Assembly: GCA_947179245.1 (NCBI GenBank) | Contig: CAMXBD010000006.1 | Span: 1-45,733 of the forward strand | DNA from: an uncultured Lachnospiraceae bacterium | Lineage (GTDB): Bacteria; Bacillota; Clostridia; Lachnospirales; Lachnospiraceae | Length of the DNA stretch: 45,733 nt | Reading direction: 5' to 3' | Part shown: in pieces, positions 1-8,126 of the stretch | How the letters are laid out: each line of letters starts with the position of its first letter | How positions within the stretch are numbered: the stretch's first letter is position 1 | Program-made: the position numbers and the translations under genes | Notes under the pieces: model-generated | Databases searched by the model: none | What the model was told of the DNA's origin: nothing | What the model saw: only the letters and a program-made list of their open reading frames with translations

Positions 1-18
1 TTATAAAACTGACAAATA

Positions 19-31
19 TTGGATTTTCCAA
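19..31. promoter_or_regulatory. Short palindrome upstream of the first gene
   Basis: TTGGA-TTT-TCCAA is a perfect 5-3-5 inverted repeat 30 bp before the DUF3237 start codon. A CTGACA hexamer (9-14) and a weak TATAGA (35-40) flank it, so it could be an operator within a promoter, but the spacing is poor and the window edge cuts off the context. Operator function is only inferred. Confidence 0.25.
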
Positions 32-61
32 CGATATAGAAATGGTATAGGTGATTAGCAT

Positions 62-460
62 ATGCAGGAAGTATTAAGAATTGATGTGCTTTTGGATCAG
101 GTTGTGACAGTGCAGGGAGCGGACGGAGAGGTTACAATGATACTTTTTCACGGAACTTTTAGCTGTGAACTGGGGGCTGGCAGAGTATTGCCGGGTGGTG
201 TAGATACACAGATTCAGCGACAGGGAGAAAATAAATCTCTGTCAGCAAGATATATTTTAGAGGGAAAAGATGAGAAACAAAAGCCATTTCGCATATTTGT
301 GGAAAATAATGGTATATGTACGAAAGGTGAAACGTTGAAGACATGTCCTGTAATTTACACAGACGCGGAAGAATTACAGTGGATGGAGAGGGAGAAATTG
401 AGTGGTATTGTGGAAGCAAGCGGAGAAAACAAAGTGCAGATAAGGATATACAGGGGGTAG
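62..460 (+). CDS. DUF3237 family protein
   Basis: This 132-residue protein has the layout of the DUF3237 (UPF0311-like) family: an N-terminal strand block, a GGVDTQ turn near residue 45 that corresponds to the family's GGxDxQ signature, and an S-A-R-Y-I-L-E strand shortly after. There is no signal peptide or membrane segment, so it is probably cytosolic. The biochemical role of the family is not established. The ATG start has an AGGTGAT ribosome site 5 to 12 bases upstream. The next gene starts 6 bp after its stop, so the two are probably translated from one message. The family call rests on pattern resemblance. Confidence 0.6.
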   Translation: MQEVLRIDVLLDQVVTVQGADGEVTMILFHGTFSCELGAGRVLPGGVDTQIQRQGENKSLSARYILEGKDEKQKPFRIFVENNGICTKGETLKTCPVIYTDAEELQWMEREKLSGIVEASGENKVQIRIYRG

Positions 461-466
461 AAAGAC

Positions 467-1231
467 GTGGATAGAGAAATCGACGTGGAAATTAAAAGAG
501 ATGGACTGAAGCTTCACGGCAGAGTGGTCAGAGCAGATGGAGAAGAAGGCGCAGTACTTATTATTTTTCATGGATTCGGAGGGGATTCCGGATATGGTGA
601 AAGTGATTTGTACAGTGTGATTGCTAAAAGGGCTGCAGACCATGGGGTCAATGCGGTACGGTTTGACTTTAGCGGCTATGGGAAAAGTGAAGGTAAATTC
701 GAGGATATGGATATATTCCGGGAGATGCTGGATGCCATAGCTGTTCTCAATTATGTGCGCACGTTGCCTTATGTGACAGATATTTATCTGCTTGGGCATT
801 CCATGGGAGGTGTGATTGCAGGTATGCTGGCGGGACTGTATCCGGATGTGGTAAAGAAGCTGATTCTGCTGGCTCCGGCAGCTTCACTTAAGGAGGATGC
901 CCTGAATGGAACCTGTATGGGAACAGAGTATGACACATGGCGCGTTCCTGATATAGTGCTGGTGGATGGGCAGCATCATGTGGGAGGACATTTTTTCCGT
1001 ATTGCAAGGAATCTGCCGATTTTTGAAGTGTCATCACAGTTTGCCGGAGAAGCGCTTCTGATACATGGTAAATCGGACATGCTTGTAGACTATCATGTGT
1101 CATTGAAATATCACGAGTATATAAAGAATAGCAGCCTGCGCCTTTATGAAGACTTAGATCATGGCATAGAGGGAGCAGACCAAGATAAGGTACTGCATGA
1201 AATTGGTAAGTTTATAGAGGGGGAGTCATAG
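467..1231 (+). CDS. Alpha/beta hydrolase (S33/cinnamoyl-esterase type)
   Basis: A 254-residue alpha/beta hydrolase. The oxyanion region HGFGGD lies at residues 35-40, the nucleophile elbow GHSMGG places Ser112, and the remaining triad members fit Asp204 (GKSD) and His232 (DHG). There is no signal sequence, so it should act in the cytosol on a small ester or acyl substrate; the substrate cannot be read from sequence. The fold and cap size resemble the cinnamoyl/feruloyl esterases of gut Firmicutes. The start is a GTG preceded by CAGGGGG, which overlaps the stop codon of the upstream DUF3237 gene, implying translational coupling. About 20 bp after its stop the coding pattern ends and a new promoter region begins. 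Confidence 0.8.
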   Translation: MDREIDVEIKRDGLKLHGRVVRADGEEGAVLIIFHGFGGDSGYGESDLYSVIAKRAADHGVNAVRFDFSGYGKSEGKFEDMDIFREMLDAIAVLNYVRTLPYVTDIYLLGHSMGGVIAGMLAGLYPDVVKKLILLAPAASLKEDALNGTCMGTEYDTWRVPDIVLVDGQHHVGGHFFRIARNLPIFEVSSQFAGEALLIHGKSDMLVDYHVSLKYHEYIKNSSLRLYEDLDHGIEGADQDKVLHEIGKFIEGES

Positions 1232-1261
1232 ACTTCTCCTTCTTTTATGAAAAGTGTTCCA

Positions 1262-1297
1262 ATCGGATGTTCTGTCCGATATATTTTGTGGTATAAT
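1262..1297 (+). promoter_or_regulatory. Extended -10 promoter with an upstream inverted repeat
   Basis: An extended -10 (TGGTATAAT, core hexamer at 1292-1297) lies about 90 bp before the PTS EIIC start. No good -35 is visible. Twelve bp upstream of the -10 an inverted repeat, ATCGGA-N7-TCCGAT (1262-1280), occupies the place of the -35. This could be a regulator site, which would make the promoter activator-dependent. That reading is inference from position. Confidence 0.4.
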
Positions 1298-1387
1298 AAC
1301 AAATGTGCCAAGGAAGCCATATTGGTAGAATTATCTCCAAAGGGAGTCATATCTGTAGGCAGCAGTAACAGACAAAGGAGCATAAAC

Positions 1388-2491
1388 GTGTATAAGATAA
1401 GAAAAGGACTGTCAGCGGCATTCGACCATATCAGCGAATGTATGACACCGATCATACCGATTGTATTGGCAGGCGGCATTTTTAAGATGATAGTGCTGCT
1501 TTTTACAACTTTTCATGTTTTATCAGGAACAACAGAGATAATTCTGTCGTCAATCGCCACTACACCATTTTATTTCCTTCCGGTCATGGTGGCATATTCC
1601 GCCGCGAAGCATTTTGATACAGACCCGTTTATCGCAATTATCAGTGTATGTACGATGCTGCTTCCGGATTTTGCAGCATTGATGGAGAGTGGTGAGAAGG
1701 TCACATTTATAGGTATACCGGTAGTGGCGGCGACTTATGCTTACAGCGTGATACCTATTATCGTGTTGATATATTGTATGTCCCATATTGTGAGTCTGTT
1801 GAAAAAAGTGATCAAGGAGAATTTACAGCCTTATTTATTGGCAGCGTGTGCGATACTGATCACTTCGCTTTTGGGGATTTTAGTGATTGAACCTACGGTC
1901 AGTCTGATCAGCAATATGTTGGCGCAGGGGCTGGATATGATGCAGACCAAAGTACCGATAGTGGCGTGGGGACTTTTTGCGGCTTTAACGATTTTTTTGG
2001 TTTCTACGGGGATGCACTGGATATTTATTACGCTGGCGATCACACAGATTGGGTTGACCGGCGTAGATTACGGAATTATGGTGGCATTTTTGATTTCAAA
2101 TGTATCACTTGCCGGCTGTGACTTAGGAGTGTTTGTGAGGACAAAGAATGCTGGGAAGAAAGCGATGTCTATGAGTGCCATGATGGCGGTGCTGATTCCG
2201 GGAATCTCGGAACCGTCTATTTTTGGTGTATGTTTTAAAGAAAGAACGCCGATGATAGGTAATGTGCTTGGATGTATGATTGCGGGTGCCGTTCAGGGTA
2301 TTCTGACAGTACACTGTTACATATTTACTTTTCCGAGTATTCCTTCCATTTTGATTTTTTACAGCGCCGATGAGCCGAATAATTTGATTAAGGCTGTAAT
2401 CGTGGCGATAGTATCTTTTATAGCGAGTTTTGTGATTACAGCGGCGATTTATCGTGATGCGGATGTAGGAGCGGATCTGCAGAAAGTGTAG
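1388..2491 (+). CDS. PTS transporter EIIC domain protein, orphan
   Basis: A 367-residue polytopic membrane protein of the glucose/beta-glucoside PTS EIIC family. It has about ten hydrophobic segments, an N-terminal ISECMTPIIPIVLAGG stretch typical of the family, and the sugar-site motif GISEPSIFG, equivalent to the family GITEP motif. It would move a sugar across the membrane with phosphorylation, but no EIIB or EIIA domain is fused or adjacent. It must borrow these from elsewhere or work as a sensor or facilitator. The GTG start is chosen because AAAGGAG lies 7 bases upstream. The open frame runs 47 codons further upstream, but that part reads through the promoter and shows no protein-like composition. 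Confidence 0.8.
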   Translation: MYKIRKGLSAAFDHISECMTPIIPIVLAGGIFKMIVLLFTTFHVLSGTTEIILSSIATTPFYFLPVMVAYSAAKHFDTDPFIAIISVCTMLLPDFAALMESGEKVTFIGIPVVAATYAYSVIPIIVLIYCMSHIVSLLKKVIKENLQPYLLAACAILITSLLGILVIEPTVSLISNMLAQGLDMMQTKVPIVAWGLFAALTIFLVSTGMHWIFITLAITQIGLTGVDYGIMVAFLISNVSLAGCDLGVFVRTKNAGKKAMSMSAMMAVLIPGISEPSIFGVCFKERTPMIGNVLGCMIAGAVQGILTVHCYIFTFPSIPSILIFYSADEPNNLIKAVIVAIVSFIASFVITAAIYRDADVGADLQKV

Positions 2492-2534
2492 GAACATAGA
2501 TATAAATTACAGGGCAAGGAGACGGGGTGTCTGG

Positions 2535-3713
2535 ATGAAAAAAATCATGTTTTTTGAGGGAGATATAGAGACACAGGGATACTTTTCACGGCAGATTGCG
2601 GAGGCAATGCAGGAACTAGGGCACGAAATTTTTATGTACGACTTAAGCCGGGCATGGAAGAGCACTGAGAAGTTTTTCCGCTTTTTTGAAAAGGGAAACA
2701 CCGTGCTGATCAACTTTAATTTCCATGGTATGAGCGGAGAAGAGTATTTTCTGGATGAAAATAACAGAACAATGTGGGATGCGTTGGAGATACCGAGTTA
2801 TAATATTGTAGTGGACCATCCGATGTATTATCATCATTTTTTGGAACAGGTGCCAAAGAATTATCATCATATCAGTATAGACAGGAATCATGAGAAATAT
2901 ATGCGGCGTTTTTTCCCTGAAATAAAATTAGCACCTTTTCTGCCGCTGGCTGGGACTGAATTATATCCAAATAAGTCAAATGTGCCGATTGAGTGCAGAA
3001 AATATGATGTGATGATGGTTGGCAATTATTGTGCTCCTCAGACGTTTGAACAATATATAACGAGAATTGATGATGAGTATACCGCTTTTTACTATGGTAT
3101 TATTGATGATCTACTGGCGAATCCGGAGAAAACGGTAGAAGGAGTAACAGAGGCGCACCTTTTAGATGAGTTGGGAGAAGTGCCGGAGGATGAACTCAAA
3201 AAAGCATTGGCGGCAGTGACTTTTATTGATTTGTATGTGCGATACACGGTCAGAGGACAAATGGTACAAGAACTGGTAGACGCAGGGATCAGGGTACATG
3301 TTTTCGGGGACGGATGGCAATTACTGCCTTGTAAGCATGAAGAGAATCTGATCGGGATGAATCCTTTAGATTCTGTGGGATGTCTGAAAAAGTTGTGCCA
3401 GTCAAAGATATCGCTCAACGTAATGCCTTGGTTTAAAGACGGAGCACATGACAGGATATTTAATACGATGTTAAATGGCTCAGTATCTTTGACAGATTCC
3501 AGTGTTTATCTTGACAGCATATTGCACGACGGCATAGACTGCAGCTTATATTCATTGAAGGAGAAGGAGCGGCTGCCAGAAATTGTGGATGCACTGCTGG
3601 CTGATTCTGCTAAGATGCAGAGCATCGCGGACGAGGGCTGCCAAATGGCGAAAGCAGGGCACACATGGGCGCATAGAGCGAAACAGTTACATGAACTGAT
3701 TGAGTATGCATGA
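2535..3713 (+). CDS. CgeB-like glycosyltransferase
   Basis: A 392-residue protein resembling the DUF3880/CgeB glycosyltransferases with a family 1-like C-terminal domain. The C-terminal region contains FNTMLNGSVSLTDSS, matching the E/N-x-x-x-x-G pattern with which GT1-like enzymes contact the nucleotide sugar. The N-terminus begins MKKIMFFEGDIETQGYF, a Rossmann-like first strand. No signal or membrane segment is present. It probably glycosylates a surface or spore component (CgeB is a spore crust glycosylation protein in Bacillus), but donor and acceptor are unknown. The ATG start has a GGGGTG site close upstream. The HD-domain gene follows in the same direction after 27 bp. Confidence 0.65.
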   Translation: MKKIMFFEGDIETQGYFSRQIAEAMQELGHEIFMYDLSRAWKSTEKFFRFFEKGNTVLINFNFHGMSGEEYFLDENNRTMWDALEIPSYNIVVDHPMYYHHFLEQVPKNYHHISIDRNHEKYMRRFFPEIKLAPFLPLAGTELYPNKSNVPIECRKYDVMMVGNYCAPQTFEQYITRIDDEYTAFYYGIIDDLLANPEKTVEGVTEAHLLDELGEVPEDELKKALAAVTFIDLYVRYTVRGQMVQELVDAGIRVHVFGDGWQLLPCKHEENLIGMNPLDSVGCLKKLCQSKISLNVMPWFKDGAHDRIFNTMLNGSVSLTDSSVYLDSILHDGIDCSLYSLKEKERLPEIVDALLADSAKMQSIADEGCQMAKAGHTWAHRAKQLHELIEYA

Positions 3714-3740
3714 ATAAGATAAAGGTGGTGGAGGTATCAG

Positions 3741-4283
3741 ATGGGGATTCTTAAAAGAAATAGTCAAAAACACGAGGAGCGGGTTAAAAGGCTGTATGAA
3801 AGGCATAAACGTATGCATGCAATGTTAAAGGATCACGCGGCGGATATTCTGAGTTCGGAGAACTTCAGAGGTACGCGCAGACACATACAGCATGGATCAA
3901 TGACGGTGTATAATCATTGCATGGATGTTGCCAGATACAGTTTATTGTTAAATAAAAAGCTGGGGCTTAAATGCAATAAGCATGATTTGATCAGAGGAGC
4001 ATTATTGCACGATTATTTTCTCTATGACTGGCATGATAAAACGTATCTGCCAGAGCGCAGGAGACTGCACGGATTCTGGCATCCGGGCATCGCGCTGAGG
4101 AATGCAGAGAAAGAATATAAGTTGAATGATACCCAGAGAGAGATTATTAAGAAACATATGTGGCCTTTATCGGTAGTGCCGCCTACATGCAGAGAGGCAT
4201 GGGTGGTCACAACAGCGGATAAGTATTGTTCTTTGATGGAGACGATAGGACTGCATAAGGGACATGGAGCGAAAGCGTCTTAG
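3741..4283 (+). CDS. HD-domain hydrolase
   Basis: A 180-residue HD-superfamily protein. The metal-binding pattern is visible as an early His in YNHCMDVA, the HD pair in LLHDYFLYDWH near residue 95, and later histidines in GFWHPG and KKHMWPL. Such proteins are metal-dependent phosphohydrolases, often acting on nucleotides; the substrate cannot be predicted here. A basic, charged N-terminus (about 30 residues) precedes the domain. A strong GGTGGAGGT site lies 7 bases before the ATG. The decarboxylase gene follows after 20 bp, so the two are probably on one transcript. Confidence 0.8.
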   Translation: MGILKRNSQKHEERVKRLYERHKRMHAMLKDHAADILSSENFRGTRRHIQHGSMTVYNHCMDVARYSLLLNKKLGLKCNKHDLIRGALLHDYFLYDWHDKTYLPERRRLHGFWHPGIALRNAEKEYKLNDTQREIIKKHMWPLSVVPPTCREAWVVTTADKYCSLMETIGLHKGHGAKAS

Positions 4284-4303
4284 CCAGCGGAGATAGAGAA
4301 AAT

Positions 4304-5767
4304 ATGGAACGACAACACGGTGGGAATATGGGGCTGTATGCCGCGCTGACTGAGTATAGCGGGAGTGATTATTATCCCTATCACATGCCGGGACATAAGC
4401 GGAGTGGGCAGGCAGGAGAGATGGCGGGATATTACGGAATCGATATCACGGAGATAGACGGATTTGACAATCTGCACCGTGCGGAGGGTATTCTGCTTGA
4501 GGCGCAGCAGAGAGCAAACAGGCTGTATGGTGCGGAGGAGACTTTTTACCTCGTAGGAGGAAGTACCTGCGGAGTGCTGGCAGCGATTATGACGGCGGCA
4601 GGGCGGGGAGAAGAACTGCTTGCTGCGCGTAATTGCCACAAATCTGTCTATCATGCAGCTATCCTGCAGGAATTGCAGATACGTTATTGCTATCCGGCGC
4701 TGATTAGAGAGTTCGGTATCTGTGATGGAATTGCCGCAGACGATATAGACAGGTTATTGGAACAGTATCCGAACTGCAAAGCGGTGGTCATCACTTCACC
4801 GACTTACGAAGGAATCATATCTGATATACAGGCAATTGCAGATGTGGTACATAAGAAAGATAAAATATTGATTGTAGATGAGGCGCATGGCGCACATTTG
4901 GGGCTTTCTGATGAGATGCCGAAGGGCGCTGTTGCCGGTGGTGCGGATTTAGTGATACACAGTCTGCACAAGACATTACCGTCCATGACACAGAGTGCGC
5001 TTTTGCATGTACAGGGAGAGCGTGTTGACAGAAAGAAACTGCGTAAATATCTTGCGATGTTACAGACGAGCAGTCCTTCTTATGTGATGATGGCGAGCAT
5101 GGATTCCTGCATCCGGTATGTGGAGGAACACGGTGCAGAAGGATTCGCGCAAATGCGGCAGCAATACGATACTTTTTGTAAAAAAACTGAAAAATGCAGA
5201 TATTTGAAAGTTGGAAAAACGACAGATATGTCAGAAAAAACAGGCTGTCAGATATATGACCATTATTTTACGGAATGGGACATCGGCAAGCTGGTAATAT
5301 TTACACAGAATACATCCTTGAACGGACAAGAGTTATATGATATTCTGCGAGAGGAATATCATTTGCAGATGGAGATGGCGGCGGGCAATTATATTGTTGC
5401 TATTATGACCATCATGGATACAGAAGAAGGATGGCAGAGATTGGCTGATGCATTGCTGCAGATTGATGGTAGGATAGAGGAAGAGACTGTGAGGTGCGCG
5501 AGGGCAGAGAATGACAGGGATCTGAGACCCGAAATTGTGATGACGCCAGCCCGTGCTTTTAATAGTGAGCAGGAAGACGTAACGCTTAACGAGTCTGTGG
5601 GCAGAGTCATGGCTGATTTCATCAACCTGTATCCGCCGGGTATTCCGCTTCTTGCACCGGGAGAAGTGATGAGTGAGGATATACTTGCGCATATTCAGCA
5701 GAGTATACAGACAGGTTTGCAGGTGCAGGGTGTGACAGTGGAAGGAAAGGTAGCGGTCGTTCGTTAG
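4304..5767 (+). CDS. Orn/Lys/Arg decarboxylase family PLP enzyme (YaaO-like)
   Basis: A 487-residue fold-type I PLP enzyme of the Orn/Lys/Arg decarboxylase family. The family signature YYPYHMPGHKR is at residues 23-33, the PLP-phosphate contact GGSTCG near 85-90, the aspartate loop VDEAHGAHLG at 191-200, and the Schiff-base lysine in HSLHKTLPS at Lys223. The C-terminal domain has the conserved YPPGIPLLAPGE. It removes the carboxyl group from a basic amino acid, giving a polyamine precursor; arginine, lysine and ornithine cannot be told apart here. Its position upstream of a nucleotide kinase, yaaR, holB and ricT matches Bacillus yaaO. Two starts are possible (4304 and 4328), each with a modest ribosome site; the longer is given. 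Confidence 0.88.
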   Translation: MERQHGGNMGLYAALTEYSGSDYYPYHMPGHKRSGQAGEMAGYYGIDITEIDGFDNLHRAEGILLEAQQRANRLYGAEETFYLVGGSTCGVLAAIMTAAGRGEELLAARNCHKSVYHAAILQELQIRYCYPALIREFGICDGIAADDIDRLLEQYPNCKAVVITSPTYEGIISDIQAIADVVHKKDKILIVDEAHGAHLGLSDEMPKGAVAGGADLVIHSLHKTLPSMTQSALLHVQGERVDRKKLRKYLAMLQTSSPSYVMMASMDSCIRYVEEHGAEGFAQMRQQYDTFCKKTEKCRYLKVGKTTDMSEKTGCQIYDHYFTEWDIGKLVIFTQNTSLNGQELYDILREEYHLQMEMAAGNYIVAIMTIMDTEEGWQRLADALLQIDGRIEEETVRCARAENDRDLRPEIVMTPARAFNSEQEDVTLNESVGRVMADFINLYPPGIPLLAPGEVMSEDILAHIQQSIQTGLQVQGVTVEGKVAVVR

Positions 5768-5773
5768 AAATAT

Positions 5774-5802
5774 TTGAAATTCCCTTAAAAGTATGGCATT
5801 AT
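5774..5802 (+). promoter_or_regulatory. Promoter of the kinase-yaaR-holB-ricT operon
   Basis: TTGAAA (5774-5779), a 17-bp spacer and CATTAT (5797-5802) preceded by TGG form a good SigA-type promoter with an extended -10. It lies just past the decarboxylase stop and 39 bp before the next start codon. Confidence 0.6.
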
Positions 5803-5840
5803 TAATATAGAATGGTTATCGATAAAAGGTATTTATCAAT

Positions 5841-6431
5841 ATGGGAAAAATCGTGTGCCTGATGGGAAGAAGTTCATCGGGAAAAGATACAATCTATAAA
5901 AAACTGTTAGAGCAGAATAAAGTGGCGCTGCTGCCCATTGTTCCTTACACGACCAGACCAATCAGAGCGGGTGAAGAGGATGGCGTGGAGTATCATTTTA
6001 CGGATGAGGCAGGATTTCAGCAGCTGCTTGGAGTGGGCAGTATCGTTGAAGAGAGAGTCTACCACACATGTTTAGGCATGTGGCGGTATTTTACGGTTGC
6101 AGATGACGGGATCGATTTAACGAACAATTCTTATGTAATGATCGGCACGCTGGAAGCTTATGCGCAGATGTGTCAGTTCTATGGGGCAGACAAAGTGCTT
6201 CCTGTGATGATTGAGCTGGATGATGGTGTGCGGCTGCAGAGAGCATTAGACCGGGAGAAAACACAGGATCATCCGAAATATGAAGAAATGTGCAGGAGGT
6301 TTCTGGCGGATGCCGAGGACTTTTCAGAGGAAAGGCTTGAGCAGGCAGAAATCAGCAGACGATTTTATAATGGTGATTTAGATAATTGTCTGGAAGAGAT
6401 CACGTCTTATCTACAAGAAAACTTAAACTGA
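5841..6431 (+). CDS. Guanylate kinase-like nucleotide kinase
   Basis: A 196-residue P-loop kinase of the guanylate kinase family. The P-loop GRSSSGKDT covers residues 9-17, with Asp16 where GMKs usually have Ser or Gly. The GMP-binding segment YTTRPIRAGEEDG follows at about 37-49. The usual NYYGT motif is not evident in the middle of the protein, which is divergent (YFTVADDGIDLTNNSY). It probably transfers phosphate from ATP to GMP or a related nucleotide, but the changes leave the substrate open. In Bacillus this slot before yaaR and holB is held by thymidylate kinase (tmk); here the sequence is plainly GMK-like and lacks the Tmk DR(Y/H) motif. The start is the first ATG after the promoter. 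Confidence 0.7.
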   Translation: MGKIVCLMGRSSSGKDTIYKKLLEQNKVALLPIVPYTTRPIRAGEEDGVEYHFTDEAGFQQLLGVGSIVEERVYHTCLGMWRYFTVADDGIDLTNNSYVMIGTLEAYAQMCQFYGADKVLPVMIELDDGVRLQRALDREKTQDHPKYEEMCRRFLADAEDFSEERLEQAEISRRFYNGDLDNCLEEITSYLQENLN

Positions 6432-6461
6432 GACGATATATTAATAAGGGGGTGACAGGAC

Positions 6462-6902
6462 GTGGATATTAAGGTTAATCAGATACAACAGGCAATGCCG
6501 GTGGAGCAGACGCCTCAGGCACAGGAGACGGACGGTACTTTTAAGTTCACTCTTGTCAGTAGAATAGAGGAACAGGATCTACAGAATGCTCTGACGAATA
6601 TGATGGAAGAGATCACCAGACAGGGTGAGAAGCTTGCCAAGCACCGGGATATCAAAGACATGAAGAAATATCGTGCTTTGATCAAAGATTTCTTAAATGA
6701 GATTGTCAATCGTTCCCATGCTTTTTCCAGAGAGAACTTTCTCGACCGGAAGGGACGGCACAGGGTATATGGTATTATCCGTCTGATTGATGAGAATCTG
6801 GATCAGCTTGCGCAGGAACTGGTGAAGGATGAGCAGGACAATCTGGCGATTCTTAATAAGATTGGAGAGATTAGGGGACTATTGTTGGATATTTTTACGT
6901 AG
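6462..6902 (+). CDS. yaaR: YaaR family protein (DUF327)
   Basis: A 146-residue, mostly helical and charged protein of the YaaR/DUF327 family. The conserved part runs from about residue 50 to the end, with [18 protein letters not shown] and the C-terminal [15 protein letters not shown] characteristic of the family. Function is unknown; the gene is regularly found directly before holB in Firmicutes, as here. The start is a GTG with GGGGGTGA about 8 bases upstream. It is followed after 10 bp by a small gene and then by holB, so it sits in the middle of a tight operon. Confidence 0.82.
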   Translation: MDIKVNQIQQAMPVEQTPQAQETDGTFKFTLVSRIEEQDLQNALTNMMEEITRQGEKLAKHRDIKDMKKYRALIKDFLNEIVNRSHAFSRENFLDRKGRHRVYGIIRLIDENLDQLAQELVKDEQDNLAILNKIGEIRGLLLDIFT

Positions 6903-6912
6903 GAGGTAGAGA

Positions 6913-7047
6913 ATGGGGCTGATTGCAAACCAGATGCTTATTGAGATGCTTAGTAAAGTGAGCCAGAATATACAAAGCAAAAAGGAGCAGAAGAAGAACG
7001 GCAGGCAAACAGACAGAACGGAAAAGAAATGTGGCAAGGAACGGTAA
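6913..7047 (+). CDS. Small basic protein of 44 residues
   Basis: An ATG-initiated frame of 44 codons between yaaR and holB. It has an excellent AGGAGGT ribosome site 5 bases before the start, better than most genes around it. The product begins MGLIANQMLIEMLSKVSQN, an amphipathic helix, followed by a strongly basic and polar tail rich in Lys, Gln and Arg. No known family is recognised. The operon position and ribosome site argue that it is translated; the product could be a small regulator or a partner of YaaR or HolB, but nothing in the sequence shows which. Confidence 0.6.
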   Translation: MGLIANQMLIEMLSKVSQNIQSKKEQKKNGRQTDRTEKKCGKER

Positions 7048-7086
7048 CTACAAAGAGATACAGTCATAAAATGGGTGGGGTTATAG

Positions 7087-8076
7087 ATGGCTAAATTTAC
7101 GGATATCATAGGACAAGAACAGTTGAAAGAGCATTTACAGAATGCGATTTCTACAAATAAAATATCACATGCTTACATTATAAATGGGGAGAGAAATTCC
7201 GGCAAAGAATTTATAGCCCGCATATTTGCTATGGCGTTGCAGTGTGAGAAGGGTGGTATTGATCCCTGCAATGAGTGTCATTCTTGCAAACAGGCGCTCA
7301 GTCATAATCAGCCGGACATTATATATATCAGTCATGAGAAACCTAATACGATAGGCGTGGAGGATATCAGGACGCAGATTAATGGCGATATTGATATCAA
7401 ACCGTACAGCAGTCCACGTAAGATTTATATCATGAATGAGGGCGAGAAAATGACGGTACAGGCGCAGAATGCGCTTTTAAAAACGCTGGAAGAACCGCCG
7501 GAGTACGCAGTGATTCTTATTCTGACTACGAACGTGGATGAATTGCTTCCTACAATTCTGAGCAGATGTGTGGTGCTAAATATGAAGCCGGTCACGGATG
7601 CCCAAGTCAAGCAATATTTGATGGAAGAGCTGGGTGTGCCGGATTATAAGGCGAATATATGTGTCGCTTTTGCCAGAGGAAACATTGGCAAGGCGAAACT
7701 GCTTGCCAGCAGTGAAGAGTTTGAGAAGGTTAAGGATGAAGCAATTACGCTGGCAAAATATATCAATGATATGGAAATCAATGAGATTGTTAAGGCAATC
7801 AAAAAAATCTCAGAGTATAAGTTTGATGTCAACGATTATCTGGATATACTGTCTGTATGGTATCGGGATGTGCTGCTCTTTAAGGCTACAAAGGATATTA
7901 ACAGCCTGATTTTTAAAGAAGAGATACAGCAGATTATGAAGGTGTCGGATAGAAGCACTTATGAGGGTATCGAGACGATCGTGAATGCATTGCAGCAGGC
8001 GAAGAGAAGGCTGGAAGCCAATGTTAATTTTGATCTGACGATGGAGTTGCTGTTGCTGACCATCAAAGAGAATTAG
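7087..8076 (+). CDS. holB: DNA polymerase III delta-prime subunit
   Basis: A 329-residue clamp-loader subunit. The N-terminus FTDIIGQEQLKEHLQNAI and ISHAYIINGERNSGK (a degenerate P-loop) is typical of delta-prime and gamma/tau. The zinc-binding cysteines CNECHSCKQALS, the LLKTLEEPP motif near residue 135, and the SRC motif in TILSRCVVL follow in order. The protein is too short for DnaX and lies in the conserved holB position, so delta-prime is preferred. It helps load the sliding clamp at the replication fork. GGGTGGGG lies just before the ATG. Confidence 0.93.
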   Translation: MAKFTDIIGQEQLKEHLQNAISTNKISHAYIINGERNSGKEFIARIFAMALQCEKGGIDPCNECHSCKQALSHNQPDIIYISHEKPNTIGVEDIRTQINGDIDIKPYSSPRKIYIMNEGEKMTVQAQNALLKTLEEPPEYAVILILTTNVDELLPTILSRCVVLNMKPVTDAQVKQYLMEELGVPDYKANICVAFARGNIGKAKLLASSEEFEKVKDEAITLAKYINDMEINEIVKAIKKISEYKFDVNDYLDILSVWYRDVLLFKATKDINSLIFKEEIQQIMKVSDRSTYEGIETIVNALQQAKRRLEANVNFDLTMELLLLTIKEN

Positions 8077-8126
8077 AAGTATTGATATGCCGAAAGGCAG
8101 TTAGGAATTATGGAGGTTGATAGATT

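Noticed and set aside
1247-1387. N-terminal extension of the PTS EIIC frame from an ATG at 1247
   Set aside because: It runs through the promoter and inverted repeat and has no family similarity; GTG 1388 has AAAGGAG at ideal spacing.
7087-8076. Reading this gene as DnaX (gamma/tau)
   Set aside because: It is too short, its P-loop is degenerate, and it sits in the conserved holB position.
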